Below are positions 41,753 to 52,847 of a stretch of 64,000 bases of DNA, piece by piece. Position 1 is the stretch's first letter. Each line of letters begins with the position of its first letter. The DNA comes from an uncultured Alphaproteobacteria bacterium (lineage in GTDB: Bacteria > Pseudomonadota > Alphaproteobacteria > Rs-D84). The stretch covers positions 1 to 64,000 of the forward strand of contig CALXWY010000003.1 in assembly GCA_944392535.1 (NCBI GenBank). The letters are read 5' to 3'. Under the pieces are notes generated by a model. The model was not told the DNA's origin and searched no databases. It saw only the letters and a list, made by a program, of their open reading frames with translations. The position numbers and the translations under genes are program-made.

Positions 41753-41942
41753 ATGACCAAAACAGTGCCCACAGCCATCCAATCCCCGTCCACAGAAACA
41801 GCCAACTGCCCAAGCGAACCAGAATCATATCATTTTTACTGCGCCCATTTTGGCGCGCCAGCCATGCCGGAGCCAAAAATATTGCCATTGTTATCGCAAT
41901 CGCCAGAATGTATTTCAAAATCAAGATAATATCTATCTGCAT
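41742..41942 (-). CDS. Small membrane protein, superinfection-immunity (Imm_superinfect) like
   Basis: 66 aa with two membrane segments (about 5-26 and 45-60). The C-terminal half (FLAPAWLARQNGR.., LFLWTGIGWLWALFW) closely follows the conserved core of the T4 Imm-like superinfection immunity family, whose hallmark is a WTGxGWxxAL stretch in the second segment. Phage members block DNA entry of related phages; bacterial members are common and mostly unstudied. No clear ribosome site before the ATG. It lies just downstream of eno on the same strand, and its 3' end abuts the IS. Confidence 0.72.
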   Translation of the reverse strand: MQIDIILILKYILAIAITMAIFLAPAWLARQNGRSKNDMILVRLGSWLFLWTGIGWLWALFWSSKK

Positions 41943-41952
41943 ATTTTATTGG

Positions 41953-41976
41953 GGCGGGGCGGTTTTATGCCCCGCC
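41953..41976 (-). other. GC-rich hairpin between eno and the small membrane-protein gene
   Basis: An 8-bp GC stem (41953-41960 with 41969-41976) without a convincing T-run on the minus strand. It may attenuate readthrough from eno or stabilise its 3' end. Confidence 0.5.
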
Positions 41977-41983
41977 GTGTTTG

Positions 41984-43261
<1,278 letters not shown>

Positions 43262-43362
43262 TTAATCCTAAAAAATATTAACAAATTGTACTTTCATTCT
43301 TGTCTTATTTGACGAAGTGTGCAATAATATAATCATAAAACCGATTGGAAGAAAATAAAAAT

Positions 43363-46300
43363 ATGATGAAAAAAACAATATTTTTTATGCTGTGCATGTC
43401 GCCATTGGCGGTTAATGCAGAAATTATCAAAATCCCAGAAAATGATATGTTTGGTGCAGGGCCAACGTATACGATGGATGGACTGACGGCGACCGATGAT
43501 ACGTATGTTTTTACATCGGGCACCAGTATCCAGGCCGGCAGTGGCGGAATCACGGCAACTGGGGATTTCTATGTCGGACGTGACAGTTCTGATCCTGTGA
43601 CGGGGGGGTATATTTATTTGACATCTGGGGTTAGTGACCTGTTCAATGTACGCAGTGATGGGGATATTTCAATCGGTGGTTCATTGGTGTTGGATACCGG
43701 GTTGTATATTGGTGAAACAACCGGTGGTGGGGATGCGATTTCGTTGGTTTCAATTGGTGGCAATATCACGGCAAATGCCGAATTTTCCATAGATGGTACA
43801 GATAAATTGTCTGTGGATGGCGCAATCAGCAGTACGGTTGATCTGGACATTGATGTTGGGCAATTGACTGTTGGTGGGGCGTTGACGCTGGGGGGGACCA
43901 GTGCTATAAATGCGTCCACTGGGATGGAGGTTGGTGGAATTACCGCCACAGGGGATAATGAATCAACAACAATTATTGTTGGAACGCCGGGCAATGGGGC
44001 TGATTTGACAGTGTTTAATCCGGGTGCAGGTGTTGATACCGGAAATATCCAAAATCTGGCCGGGACAATGACGATTAATACCAATGGTGGCAGTATATCG
44101 GCCAACAGTATTGAAAATTCTGGGACGGCGATGAACATTACAGCGGGTGATGTTACAGTGGCCGGAACAATGAAAAATGATACGGCGGGCACAGATTTAA
44201 GTTTAACGTTAAACAGTTTAATCATATCCGGTAAGGATCCAGAAAAGGGTGCATCATTGGTTCTGGCCGGTAATTTTTACGCAGATATTGCGGGCGCAAC
44301 ACATCTGGAATATGGTTTTACGTGGGGTGACGATACAAATTACGATCGTGAATTTGTTTTGCATACGGGTTCGTTATCGTTTGGTGACGATGCTGGGGAT
44401 GCGTGGACGCGTGTGTTCACAAATGACCTGAATAAATTTGAATTGGTGGTTTCGTCGGGGGGCATTGATGTGCCGGTTATCTTTAATGGTCAAAATAATG
44501 ATATGGCCAATATGACAATCGTGGCCCAGACGATAAATGCGGATTCTGTGACAAATGCCGGTAATCTTTTAGATATATCAACAAGTGCGGCAAATGGTGG
44601 AAATATCGTAATTGGGCCAGATGATGTGTCTGATAACCCAGATACTGTATTAACCGGCGAATTTGGTTCAACAACCAAGGTGGTGTCCAATCAGACATTG
44701 GATATTAATGGCAGTGTTTCTAACAGTGGGAACATGACCCTGAATGGTGGTGTTGTTAATATCGTCAGTGTATCTAATACAAATAATGGTGATTTGGACA
44801 TCGTTGCACCAACAAACAAGACAGGACAAATAAATATATCTGGGAATGTCACAAATGAATCGGGCACCACGGATATCAATGGAAAAAATCTTTCTATTGA
44901 CGGGATTTTAACAAACACGTCGGGCACGACAACTATCCAGGCGTCTGATAAAGATAACGGCAGTTTGACAATCGGAACCATCTTTGCAAATGGCGGAACG
45001 TTGAATGTGAATGCGCTGATTGGTTCGGTTAATGTCACCAATGGTATAACAATCGCGGATAATGCGTTGTTGAATTTGGGGACGGCAACAAATAAGTTGG
45101 TTGCCGGTGGTACAATCAGTATCGCTGGGAATTTTACAATGGGGAATACGGTTCCTGGGTGGTTTCATGGTGATATGAATGTTTCGGCAATCGCCAATGG
45201 ATTTGTATTGCAATCGGGCGGTGCGGGAACCGCCGGTACAATCAGTATTGGTGGTGGTGTAAATTTAACTTCTGGGGTGCCGGTAACGTTTGATGCAACC
45301 AATATCACAATCGGTACGTCGGTCAGTGCAAATGGCACAGGAACGCGTTTGAACTTTGGTACCGACCAGACATTTGATGTTGCCACGGCGGGCAGTCTGG
45401 CGGTCACAGGTGCGATGACGGTTGGTGATGGTGCCATAATTGATATCTATTCAGGAACGACCAGTGTGGCCAATTTAGATGTTGATGGTAAGTTAATTGT
45501 ACATGGTAATACGCTGACGACGAAAAATGGAACAATTGATATTGATGGCGGAATTTATTTTGATGGCACATCAACAACGCAAAATATTGCGGGAATGATA
45601 GTTGATGATACAACAGAATTTACACTGGCAACACAAAGCCCAACCAGCGGTGAAATTACAATCGGTGGGCCGGTAAAAATTTCCAATGGTAATTCGTTGA
45701 CGCTGGATGCAGAACAATTTGTTGAAATATCTGGTGATGTAAGTGCGTTGGGAAATCTGGATATTTTGGTAAACGGTTATGTCAATGTTGGTGGCGGTGT
45801 TGTCAGTGCGGCTGATTTTACCATTGGTGGACAAAGTACAAATGTCACCAAGATTGATTTTACAGGTAACTGGACAAATGCCGGTACGGCACAGTTAAAT
45901 GCGATAAATTCGGTTAATTTGGCGTCTGTGACGAATAATGTCGGTGGGGATTTGTCTGTGGCGGCGGCGGAAATTGGTACCGGTGCAATCACAAATAATG
46001 CAAATATGGCGCTGGATGCGACGGGTAATATTCAAATTGATGGAATTATTGCCAACAAGGCGGGCGAATTAACAATTGACGCCAAAAATATTAATGCGGG
46101 TGCGGTTACAAATGCGGCGATATTGAATGCGGTTGCGCACAGTGGTGAAATTGTTTTGGGGGCGATAAACAACCAAAGCGGCGCGACATTAACGATTGGT
46201 GATGCAACCACGACAGTGATACAGACGGGTGGTATAACAAATGCAGCAAATGCCAGCGCGGCGTTGTTGGCGTCGGGCAATATAACTGTTGGTGGTAACA

Positions 46301-49300
46301 TTATTAACAATGGCACGACGTTGGGAATAACGTCCAGTAATGGCAATGTCCAGATGGGCGCGGTTACGGCCAATGCCGGGACGGTGGCGATTACCGGCCA
46401 AGAAATAACGCTTGGTGGTGCGTTGACGATTGCAAAGGGTGCGGCAACAAATATTGATTCGGCCGATATCACGATAAATGGTGCGGTTGATGTTACAGGT
46501 GATGTTATCCAAGGGGCGGGTGCCGACGCATCGCCGGTTGGGGCATTGAATCTGGTGCAATCGGATATTGATGCCAGCATGACCAGTCTGGTCGCCAGTG
46601 GCAATTTTATCGCGAATGCGAATACCACGGGCGTTTACACAATTGCCAATAATGCCGGGTTTGCCGGTATGAATATCAACGATGGCGCCCAGGTTACCAT
46701 GAATACCAAGACTGGTGGCGTTGATATAACAAACGGATTAAGTGTTGGTGTTGGTTCAACGTTGGATATGCAGATTGGTGCCGGCTTTTCGGTTCAGGCA
46801 TTTGATGTTGCCGCCAATGCGGTTGTAAATATGAACGTCGCAACGGATGCAACCATGGCGGATGTGACGGTGGGTGATGCGTCACAATTCACGATGGATA
46901 TCGGGGGCAGTGCAACCATGGCGGATGTGACGGTGGGTGATGCGTCACAGTTTAATATGGATATTGGCGGCGACACAGAAATGGCTGATTTGTCGGTTTC
47001 GGCCGGTGCGGACGCCACGATTGCATCGGTTGGTGCGGCCGAAATGAAGAATTTGGATGTTGTTGGTAATTTGAAATTTACCGGTACAGGTGGGGTCACA
47101 ATTGGTGGTAATGTAACGAATGCCGGGATTGCAACGGTTAATGGGGCGTATGTTGACGTTACTGGAACAGTGACGAATTCTGATATTGGTTCGGTATTAA
47201 CGTTTAATGCAGACAATGGTATAACGTTAACCAGTGTCACAAATAATGGAACATTGATTTTCAAAAGTGTTGGCGATAACGGCATTACGTTAAATGAATT
47301 TACCAATAATGGTAATTTGACGCTGGATTCAGGGGCCGGAATAACAACAATGTATACGGCATTTAATCCGGGTATGAATGGCATTGTAACTTTGGATGGT
47401 GTCGGACTGTCAACGTTTACGGCAAATGTGGCCCAGCCGACGTATGCATCGTTTACGTTGGGGTCAATGCTGTACCAGAATCAATTGGATAATTTGCTGG
47501 TCAAGGGTGATGTTAACATTACATCGGACAACTATGCCATATCGGCGGCGGATTTTACATCGCTGGGAATTCAACAGATTTATGGGCAAATGGTTATTAA
47601 CGCCAGCACAATTGACATTGATGGCAATGTCAGTGCGTACAGCGTTATGAATTCTGATTCTGATGTGTACCAAGGTATTATATTTGCCGCCAATCCGGCA
47701 ACCAAGTGGATGACGGTTGATATTGATGGATTTGTATCAGGCGGTGTGGATTTCATCGGATTAAAGGATATGAACATAACCGGTGATTATACGTTTGATA
47801 ATAACAGTCGTATCAGCGCGGCGATATTACAACGCCCGGATGATACCAGTACACCGTCATATTGGGCGACCGTCAGTTTGGCAGACGACGAAACATTGGG
47901 CCAGATTACAAATGCTGAAAATGCCGAAGCGCTAATTACGGTTGGTGGTGAATTTATTTCGGATGTGACCGGGTTTGGGTTGCCATCGGTTGAAACGCCA
48001 CTGAAAAATGGTCAAATGGGTATTACGTTGTTTGATACGGTTGACCAGGGTTCGGCAATATGGTTGGTTCATGCGGACGAAGGTATTCGTGAATTAAGCA
48101 ATAAAATTCGTAATCTGAATGTTAATTTCTGTAACGCCGATGGTACAATGTGCATTAATTATTTGGACACGTTGAATAAATATCCGGGAATGAGTGATAT
48201 GAATGTGTCTGATACAGATTTGCCGGTGTATTTGTCGGTGCGTGATACAGACGAAGACGGTATCGCAGACAGTTTGTATATCGTATTTGATCCGCGCTTT
48301 GGTGGCCCGGTTGAGGTATTTAAGATCCAGCCGATTGTTGAACGCGCCGATCCGCATACCACGGGCGAATATGTTTCGGCGGGCGCAATTGATGATATGA
48401 TAGAAGGCCAATTGATGGCCACCAAGTGGTACAGTGGTACCGCCATAGAATTAATACCGGAAATATTCAAAAATACGAATATGGAAGAAATGGCGAATGA
48501 ATTGTATGACCGCATGGAATATTACAATATGGACCGCGATGGTGACCCGTTGGCCCGGTTCAGTCGCCTGTTCCAGGTGCGTGAATTGGAACAAATCGCA
48601 GGCAGCATTGCGTTAAATGAACATACGAATTTCCGTTCGTTTGAAGACAGAATGTTGGATGAATTCATATGGAATCGTAATCGCAGTTTGAAAAAGGCAT
48701 GGGCGGATGTTGAATATGGATTGTTCAGTCAAGATGTATCGGACGGTAAACGTGTATATGGCGACAGATTCAGTGTATCGGCCGGATTTGATTGGCAAGA
48801 TTCGGAAACACTGATTTTGGGCTTGACGGCACGTGCGTCAAATATGTCCAGTGATAATACCGACACTGTGGATTTAAGTTATTCAACAATTGTTAAATCG
48901 GGCAATGTTGATGTCAGTGTGTCTGATACCAATATTGGTTTGGGCGGATATCTGATGAAGACGTTCGGTGAAAAGACACGTATGTATGGAAATCTGTTCT
49001 TTGATATGCATTTGTTTGATATCCAGCGTAATCAGACATTTGTTAATCAAATAGAAGGACGCGGTGATGCATTCAGTGTAATCAGCGAATGGGGATTGAT
49101 GCATGATTGGTTGAATCAATACGTTGTTGGGAATGTGTACGCACGTGTTGGGTATAATTCTGGATTTTCTGTGACGGAACGTTCCGGTGGCCAAGATTAT
49201 ATGGAATTACAATCAAATGATTATTTGGTGTTAACACCGGGATATTCGTTGATTGCGCAAAAGCGCATATATACATCGCCATGGTTCCAGGTGCGTCCAT

Positions 49301-49542
49301 ATTTGTCGGTTGGAATTGAATATGACGTATTGGGGGCGCCGAATTTTGCCGAATATAAATTTGCCGCGGCCAGTCGGTTTACACAATATGATTTGGATTT
49401 GGATCCGTTGTGGGTAAATGGTGGTGGCGGAATTGAATTCTTGTCGGCATCGGGATTTCAAATGGGAATTGATTATCGTTACCAGTATAATAACGTAATT
49501 CAATTACATAATATCAAGGCGGCGTTGTCGTACAGATTCTGA
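43363..49542 (+). CDS. Giant autotransporter adhesin-like protein
   Basis: 2059 aa from the ATG at 43363 (a perfect TATAAT at 43328 sits 29 bp upstream, -35 weak). Signal peptide MMKKTIFFMLCMSPLAVNA. Residues about 30-1500 are a Gly/Asn/Thr/Ser-rich passenger of short repeats such as GxITATGDF, NNGNLTLDS and TINTNGGSISANSI, the signature of a right-handed beta-helix. Two adjacent 21-aa units (ATMADVTVGDASQF..) are nearly identical at the DNA level. A linker with Cys (FCNADGTMC) and an Asp-rich segment (RDTDEDGIAD) precede an autotransporter barrel of about 280 residues (from AWADVEYGLF) that ends in LSYRF. It is expected on the cell surface, in adhesion or aggregation. Cys in the linker is unusual. 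Confidence 0.92.
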   Translation: MMKKTIFFMLCMSPLAVNAEIIKIPENDMFGAGPTYTMDGLTATDDTYVFTSGTSIQAGSGGITATGDFYVGRDSSDPVTGGYIYLTSGVSDLFNVRSDGDISIGGSLVLDTGLYIGETTGGGDAISLVSIGGNITANAEFSIDGTDKLSVDGAISSTVDLDIDVGQLTVGGALTLGGTSAINASTGMEVGGITATGDNESTTIIVGTPGNGADLTVFNPGAGVDTGNIQNLAGTMTINTNGGSISANSIENSGTAMNITAGDVTVAGTMKNDTAGTDLSLTLNSLIISGKDPEKGASLVLAGNFYADIAGATHLEYGFTWGDDTNYDREFVLHTGSLSFGDDAGDAWTRVFTNDLNKFELVVSSGGIDVPVIFNGQNNDMANMTIVAQTINADSVTNAGNLLDISTSAANGGNIVIGPDDVSDNPDTVLTGEFGSTTKVVSNQTLDINGSVSNSGNMTLNGGVVNIVSVSNTNNGDLDIVAPTNKTGQINISGNVTNESGTTDINGKNLSIDGILTNTSGTTTIQASDKDNGSLTIGTIFANGGTLNVNALIGSVNVTNGITIADNALLNLGTATNKLVAGGTISIAGNFTMGNTVPGWFHGDMNVSAIANGFVLQSGGAGTAGTISIGGGVNLTSGVPVTFDATNITIGTSVSANGTGTRLNFGTDQTFDVATAGSLAVTGAMTVGDGAIIDIYSGTTSVANLDVDGKLIVHGNTLTTKNGTIDIDGGIYFDGTSTTQNIAGMIVDDTTEFTLATQSPTSGEITIGGPVKISNGNSLTLDAEQFVEISGDVSALGNLDILVNGYVNVGGGVVSAADFTIGGQSTNVTKIDFTGNWTNAGTAQLNAINSVNLASVTNNVGGDLSVAAAEIGTGAITNNANMALDATGNIQIDGIIANKAGELTIDAKNINAGAVTNAAILNAVAHSGEIVLGAINNQSGATLTIGDATTTVIQTGGITNAANASAALLASGNITVGGNIINNGTTLGITSSNGNVQMGAVTANAGTVAITGQEITLGGALTIAKGAATNIDSADITINGAVDVTGDVIQGAGADASPVGALNLVQSDIDASMTSLVASGNFIANANTTGVYTIANNAGFAGMNINDGAQVTMNTKTGGVDITNGLSVGVGSTLDMQIGAGFSVQAFDVAANAVVNMNVATDATMADVTVGDASQFTMDIGGSATMADVTVGDASQFNMDIGGDTEMADLSVSAGADATIASVGAAEMKNLDVVGNLKFTGTGGVTIGGNVTNAGIATVNGAYVDVTGTVTNSDIGSVLTFNADNGITLTSVTNNGTLIFKSVGDNGITLNEFTNNGNLTLDSGAGITTMYTAFNPGMNGIVTLDGVGLSTFTANVAQPTYASFTLGSMLYQNQLDNLLVKGDVNITSDNYAISAADFTSLGIQQIYGQMVINASTIDIDGNVSAYSVMNSDSDVYQGIIFAANPATKWMTVDIDGFVSGGVDFIGLKDMNITGDYTFDNNSRISAAILQRPDDTSTPSYWATVSLADDETLGQITNAENAEALITVGGEFISDVTGFGLPSVETPLKNGQMGITLFDTVDQGSAIWLVHADEGIRELSNKIRNLNVNFCNADGTMCINYLDTLNKYPGMSDMNVSDTDLPVYLSVRDTDEDGIADSLYIVFDPRFGGPVEVFKIQPIVERADPHTTGEYVSAGAIDDMIEGQLMATKWYSGTAIELIPEIFKNTNMEEMANELYDRMEYYNMDRDGDPLARFSRLFQVRELEQIAGSIALNEHTNFRSFEDRMLDEFIWNRNRSLKKAWADVEYGLFSQDVSDGKRVYGDRFSVSAGFDWQDSETLILGLTARASNMSSDNTDTVDLSYSTIVKSGNVDVSVSDTNIGLGGYLMKTFGEKTRMYGNLFFDMHLFDIQRNQTFVNQIEGRGDAFSVISEWGLMHDWLNQYVVGNVYARVGYNSGFSVTERSGGQDYMELQSNDYLVLTPGYSLIAQKRIYTSPWFQVRPYLSVGIEYDVLGAPNFAEYKFAAASRFTQYDLDLDPLWVNGGGGIEFLSASGFQMGIDYRYQYNNVIQLHNIKAALSYRF
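46848..46973 (+). repeat. Tandem 63-nt repeat, two units
   Basis: Units at 46848-46910 and 46911-46973. The first 39 or so bases of each are identical; the rest diverges. It encodes a 21-aa beta-helix rung in the autotransporter passenger and points to recent local duplication. Confidence 0.8.
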
Positions 49543-50666
49543 TGTGGTTGGTTAATAAGATGAAGATAAAGAAATACGCATTATTATGTATTTTGTCGGC
49601 TTTGTATGTCCCAGCGGGATGGGCGGTGGACGCGTCATTCAGTGTATCTGGAACAAATGGTACAATTTGTGTAGTTGCGCCGGCGATGGCGAACGCGTCT
49701 ACGGAAGACTATGGTCAGATGTCTGCTGTGGGGTGTGGTTCTCCGAATAATATCGCGATAGGCTACTATGAAAAACAAGGAAACTATGGCGAAACGGCGG
49801 GGACGTATCAGAAGGAGTATTGTAAAGCTTGTGCCACCGGTTCTGAACTTAAGACAGAAAGCGTTACAGGGCGAACTACGGGTTGTAGGCTGACATATAC
49901 TGTATGCGTAACCAGTTGCGATAGGTGTGAGCCCGAGTGTGGGCCATATGGCAATTGGGCAACTGACCCAAATAATACAACGCGCCAGCGGCGGCCAAAA
50001 ACCAAATGTGATTACAACATATGTTCGTGTGTGGCCGGTGGGTATGATTACCGGTGCAATTCCAATCATTATGGTTCGGGTACGTCGTGTTCACCGTGCC
50101 CGGCGAATTCCACCAGCAGTGCGGGATCAACCAGTTCGGATCAGTGCAAATGCGCCGCCGGGTATTATATGAGTGATGGTGCGTGCCAGAAGTGCACGGA
50201 TTTTTCAACCAGTCCGGCCGGTTCCACCAGTGCCAGTGCATGTAAATGTAACGAAAATTATTTTATGGAAGGCGGGATATGCAATTCTTGCCCGGCGGGA
50301 TCCACCAGCCCGGCGGGATCCACCAGTTCGTCGGCCTGTTCATGTCCAAAAGACCAATATAAAAGTGGTGATACATGTGTCAGTTGTCCGCAAAATGCGG
50401 TTACAGACAGTGGTGGGCAAACATCTTTTTCCGCATGTGAATGCACCAGTGGATATTATATGGTATATACAGACGGTAATAAAACCGGTGGCGCGTGTGA
50501 AGCGTGTCCGTCGTCTGGGAATGCAAACGTCAGGGCCCAATCACCCCAGGGTTCAACGGCGGCAACAGCCTGTTATATCCCAGCCGGCGGAAGAGAGCAA
50601 GGCTTTTCAGATTTATTGGGGAATTTATTTTATTACAATGAAAACTGTTCTTACAGCGAGAATTGA
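49542..50666 (+). CDS. Secreted Cys-rich repeat protein (GCC2/GCC3-, TNFR-like)
   Basis: 374 aa. The ATG at 49542 overlaps the autotransporter stop (TGATG); an alternative ATG at 49560 begins MKIKKYALLCILSALYVPAGWA. After a signal peptide and a Cys-bearing N-terminal domain come at least five repeats of about 30-38 residues of the form CxxCPxxSTSxxGSTSxxxCxCxxGYYxxxGxC, the ephrin-receptor/GCC2-GCC3 type seen in bacterial and eukaryotic surface proteins. The C-terminus has CYIPAGG and an aromatic stretch ending in C-x-Y, as in the 2-1015 protein. Overlap with the autotransporter gene suggests one operon, perhaps a surface partner. Confidence 0.85.
   Translation: MWLVNKMKIKKYALLCILSALYVPAGWAVDASFSVSGTNGTICVVAPAMANASTEDYGQMSAVGCGSPNNIAIGYYEKQGNYGETAGTYQKEYCKACATGSELKTESVTGRTTGCRLTYTVCVTSCDRCEPECGPYGNWATDPNNTTRQRRPKTKCDYNICSCVAGGYDYRCNSNHYGSGTSCSPCPANSTSSAGSTSSDQCKCAAGYYMSDGACQKCTDFSTSPAGSTSASACKCNENYFMEGGICNSCPAGSTSPAGSTSSSACSCPKDQYKSGDTCVSCPQNAVTDSGGQTSFSACECTSGYYMVYTDGNKTGGACEACPSSGNANVRAQSPQGSTAATACYIPAGGREQGFSDLLGNLFYYNENCSYSEN
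50291..50326 (+). repeat. 18-nt tandem repeat in the Cys-rich gene
   Basis: Two exact 18-nt copies around GGCGGGATCCACCAG encode the Pro-Ala-Gly-Ser-Thr-Ser repeat between Cys knots. Confidence 0.65.
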
Positions 50667-50669
50667 TAG

Positions 50670-50698
50670 AAAAAAAACGCCATTCTGGCGTTTTTTTT
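50670..50698. terminator. Bidirectional terminator
   Basis: A 13-bp stem (50670-50682 with 50686-50698), TTC loop, A8 and T8 tails, between the convergent Cys-rich gene and ssb. Confidence 0.9.
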
Positions 50699-50709
50699 GT
50701 GATGTTTTA

Positions 50710-51168
50710 TTAAAATGGAATGTCGTCACCAATATCGGCCACAGACATTTCTTCGTGCTGTTGTGGGGCGGCCGGCGCGCCACCGCCGTATTCAGAACCA
50801 GATGCGTCAATGCTTTTTGCCCCAGATAAAATAACCATTTGACCCGCAAATTGATTCAAAACAACTTCGGTTGTATAAACATCTATGCCTTGTTGGTTTT
50901 GCCATTTGCGTGTGCGCAGGGAACCTTCAAGATATAATTTTGTACCTTTTTGCAACATGCGTTCCGCCACATCAGCCAGGTTAGAATTGAACACCACAAT
51001 GCGATGCCATTCGGTTTGTTCCTTTTGTTCGCCAGATTGGCGATCGCGCCAACGATCGGATGTTGCCAGTGAAAAATTTACAACCTTTTGACCATTTTGC
51101 ATTGTTCTGACCTGGGGATCTTGGCCAACGTTCCCAACCAGAATTACTTTGTTTATACTGCCTGCCAT
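50710..51168 (-). CDS. ssb: Single-stranded DNA-binding protein
   Basis: 152 aa from the ATG at 51168 (AAAGGAT ribosome site); a 21-aa upstream extension is spurious. OB-fold core MAGSINKVILVGNVGQDPQVR, WHRIVVFNSNLADVAERMLQKGTKLYLEGSLRTRKW, then a Gly/Ser/Gln linker and the acidic tip DIGDDIPF that recruits replication and repair proteins. Divergent from rho. Confidence 0.97.
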   Translation of the reverse strand: MAGSINKVILVGNVGQDPQVRTMQNGQKVVNFSLATSDRWRDRQSGEQKEQTEWHRIVVFNSNLADVAERMLQKGTKLYLEGSLRTRKWQNQQGIDVYTTEVVLNQFAGQMVILSGAKSIDASGSEYGGGAPAAPQQHEEMSVADIGDDIPF

Positions 51169-51268
51169 TGTGTATCCTTTTAATAATATTCTGTACCCAT
51201 TATATTTGACCAAAATACACCAGAATTGCAAGTAAAAACCATTTTCTGGTTAACATTTGTTGTCGGAC

Positions 51269-51297
51269 TTGACTTTTTTGTCAAAAAGGTATATAAT
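51269..51297 (+). promoter_or_regulatory. Promoter of rho
   Basis: TTGACT (51269-51274), a 17-bp spacer and a perfect TATAAT (51292-51297); the leader before rho is about 60 nt. One of the best consensus promoters in the window. Confidence 0.75.
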
Positions 51298-51361
51298 TGC
51301 GCATGTAAACATCAAAACGGGTACGAATTCTGTTGCCCATTCCCACAAAAGGATTTTTATT

Positions 51362-52630
51362 ATGCATATTAATGAATTAAAGGCTAAATCGCCACAACAG
51401 TTGTTGAAAATGGCTGAAGATATGGGGATTGAAAATCCGTCGCAGTTAAATGTACAGCAATTGCGATTTGCAGTTATGCGCGTATATGCCGCAGATAAAA
51501 AAATTACATTAATTGGCGATGGGGTCTTGGAACGAATGCAGGATGGATTCGGTTTCCTGCGCGCGCCAGAAAGTAATTACCTGGCGGGACCAGATGATTT
51601 ATATGTCGCACCCGCGTTAATTAAAAAATATGGACTGAAAACCGGTGATTACATAGAAGGACAAATCCAGGCACCACAAAATGAATCAGAACGCTATTTC
51701 GCGCTGGAAACAATTGAACGCGTTAATGGCGGCGACCCAGATAAATTACGGCACCGGGTGTCTTTTGATGATATGACGCCGTTGTACCCAGATGAAATGC
51801 TGCGGATGGAGGTCACAGATGATAAAGACAAAGGACGCAGTCTGTCGGCACGGGTAATTGACCTGATTGCCCCAACTGGCAAGGGACAACGCAGTCTGAT
51901 TGTTGCGCCACCGCGTACCGGAAAAACCGTAATGTTGCAAAATATCGCGCATTCAATCGCAACAAATTATCCAGATGTTAAGTTGATTGTGTTGCTGATT
52001 GATGAACGACCCGAAGAAGTTACGGATATGCAGCGCAGTGTCAAGGGCGAAGTTATTTCTTCAACATTTGATGAACCCGCCGCACGTCATATCCAGGTGG
52101 CCGAAATGGTCATTGAAAAAGCAAAACGATTGGTGGAAGCCGGCCAAGATGTCGTTATCTTGTTGGATTCTATTACACGTTTGGGGCGCGCGTATAATAC
52201 TGTGGTGCCGTCCAGTGGTAAAGTGCTGACCGGGGGGGTGGATGCGTATGCGTTGCAACGACCAAAACGATTCTTTGGCGCCGCCAGAAATATAGAAGGG
52301 GGCGGGTCACTGACCATCATTGCAACGGCCTTGGTTGATACAGGGTCCAAAATGGATGAAGTTATTTTTGAAGAATTCAAAGGTACCGGTAACAGCGAAA
52401 TTATTTTGGACAGAAAATTGTCTGACAAGCGCGTATATCCCGCAATTGATATTACCAAGTCTGGGACACGCAAAGAAGACCTGTTGGTGGGGAAAGATAC
52501 GTTGGCAAAAATGTATGTGCTGCGCAGAATTATCAACCCAATGGGAACATTGGAAGCAATGGAATTCTTGTTGGATAAATTACGCGTGACAAAAACAAAT
52601 GCAGATTTCTTTGCGTCTATGAACCAGTAA
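51362..52630 (+). CDS. rho: Transcription termination factor Rho
   Basis: 422 aa from the ATG at 51362 (AAAGGA 9 nt upstream). N-terminal helical domain ([23 protein letters not shown]), RNA-binding cold-shock domain ([39 protein letters not shown]), P-loop APPRTGKT at 181-188, Walker [18 protein letters not shown]-loop [23 protein letters not shown]. Complete ring helicase for factor-dependent termination. The leader could be the site of Rho autoregulation. Confidence 0.98.
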   Translation: MHINELKAKSPQQLLKMAEDMGIENPSQLNVQQLRFAVMRVYAADKKITLIGDGVLERMQDGFGFLRAPESNYLAGPDDLYVAPALIKKYGLKTGDYIEGQIQAPQNESERYFALETIERVNGGDPDKLRHRVSFDDMTPLYPDEMLRMEVTDDKDKGRSLSARVIDLIAPTGKGQRSLIVAPPRTGKTVMLQNIAHSIATNYPDVKLIVLLIDERPEEVTDMQRSVKGEVISSTFDEPAARHIQVAEMVIEKAKRLVEAGQDVVILLDSITRLGRAYNTVVPSSGKVLTGGVDAYALQRPKRFFGAARNIEGGGSLTIIATALVDTGSKMDEVIFEEFKGTGNSEIILDRKLSDKRVYPAIDITKSGTRKEDLLVGKDTLAKMYVLRRIINPMGTLEAMEFLLDKLRVTKTNADFFASMNQ

Positions 52631-52650
52631 AAAATAGTGATGCACAATAA

Positions 52651-52690
52651 AAACACCCCGCGCACAAAATACGTGGGGTTTATTTATAAT
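52651..52690 (+). terminator. Terminator after rho
   Basis: A stem CCCCGCG/CGTGGGG (one G-T pair) flanked by A-C and G-T pairs, followed by TTTATTTATAATTTTT. Confidence 0.7.
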
Positions 52691-52797
52691 TTTTGTATTG
52701 AGAATATAAGCATTTTTTGATAAAATACAATATATAACATATTCAAAAAGTGTGAAGAATTTGGCGTTTTTTATGCTTTTTGTTGTATAAAAATCAT

Positions 52798-52827
52798 GCT
52801 GAATCTAAATGTAGGTTTAGATTCGGC
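52798..52827 (+). promoter_or_regulatory. 5'-UTR hairpin A upstream of the 871-aa gene
   Basis: A near-perfect 14-bp stem (52796-52809 with 52816-52829, one G-T pair) with a 6-base loop, 18 bp before the ATG and just before the GAGAGAG ribosome site. No T-run. A similar 30-nt sequence recurs at 52883-52912 (22 of 30 positions equal) inside the signal-peptide coding region. Confidence 0.6.
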
Positions 52828-52847
52828 ATAAAGTGAGAGAGTAAAAT

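Noticed and set aside
46032..46628. 198-aa minus-strand ORF and other ORFs inside the autotransporter
   Set aside because: Shadows of a repetitive beta-helix coding region; composition is hydrophobic by complement only.
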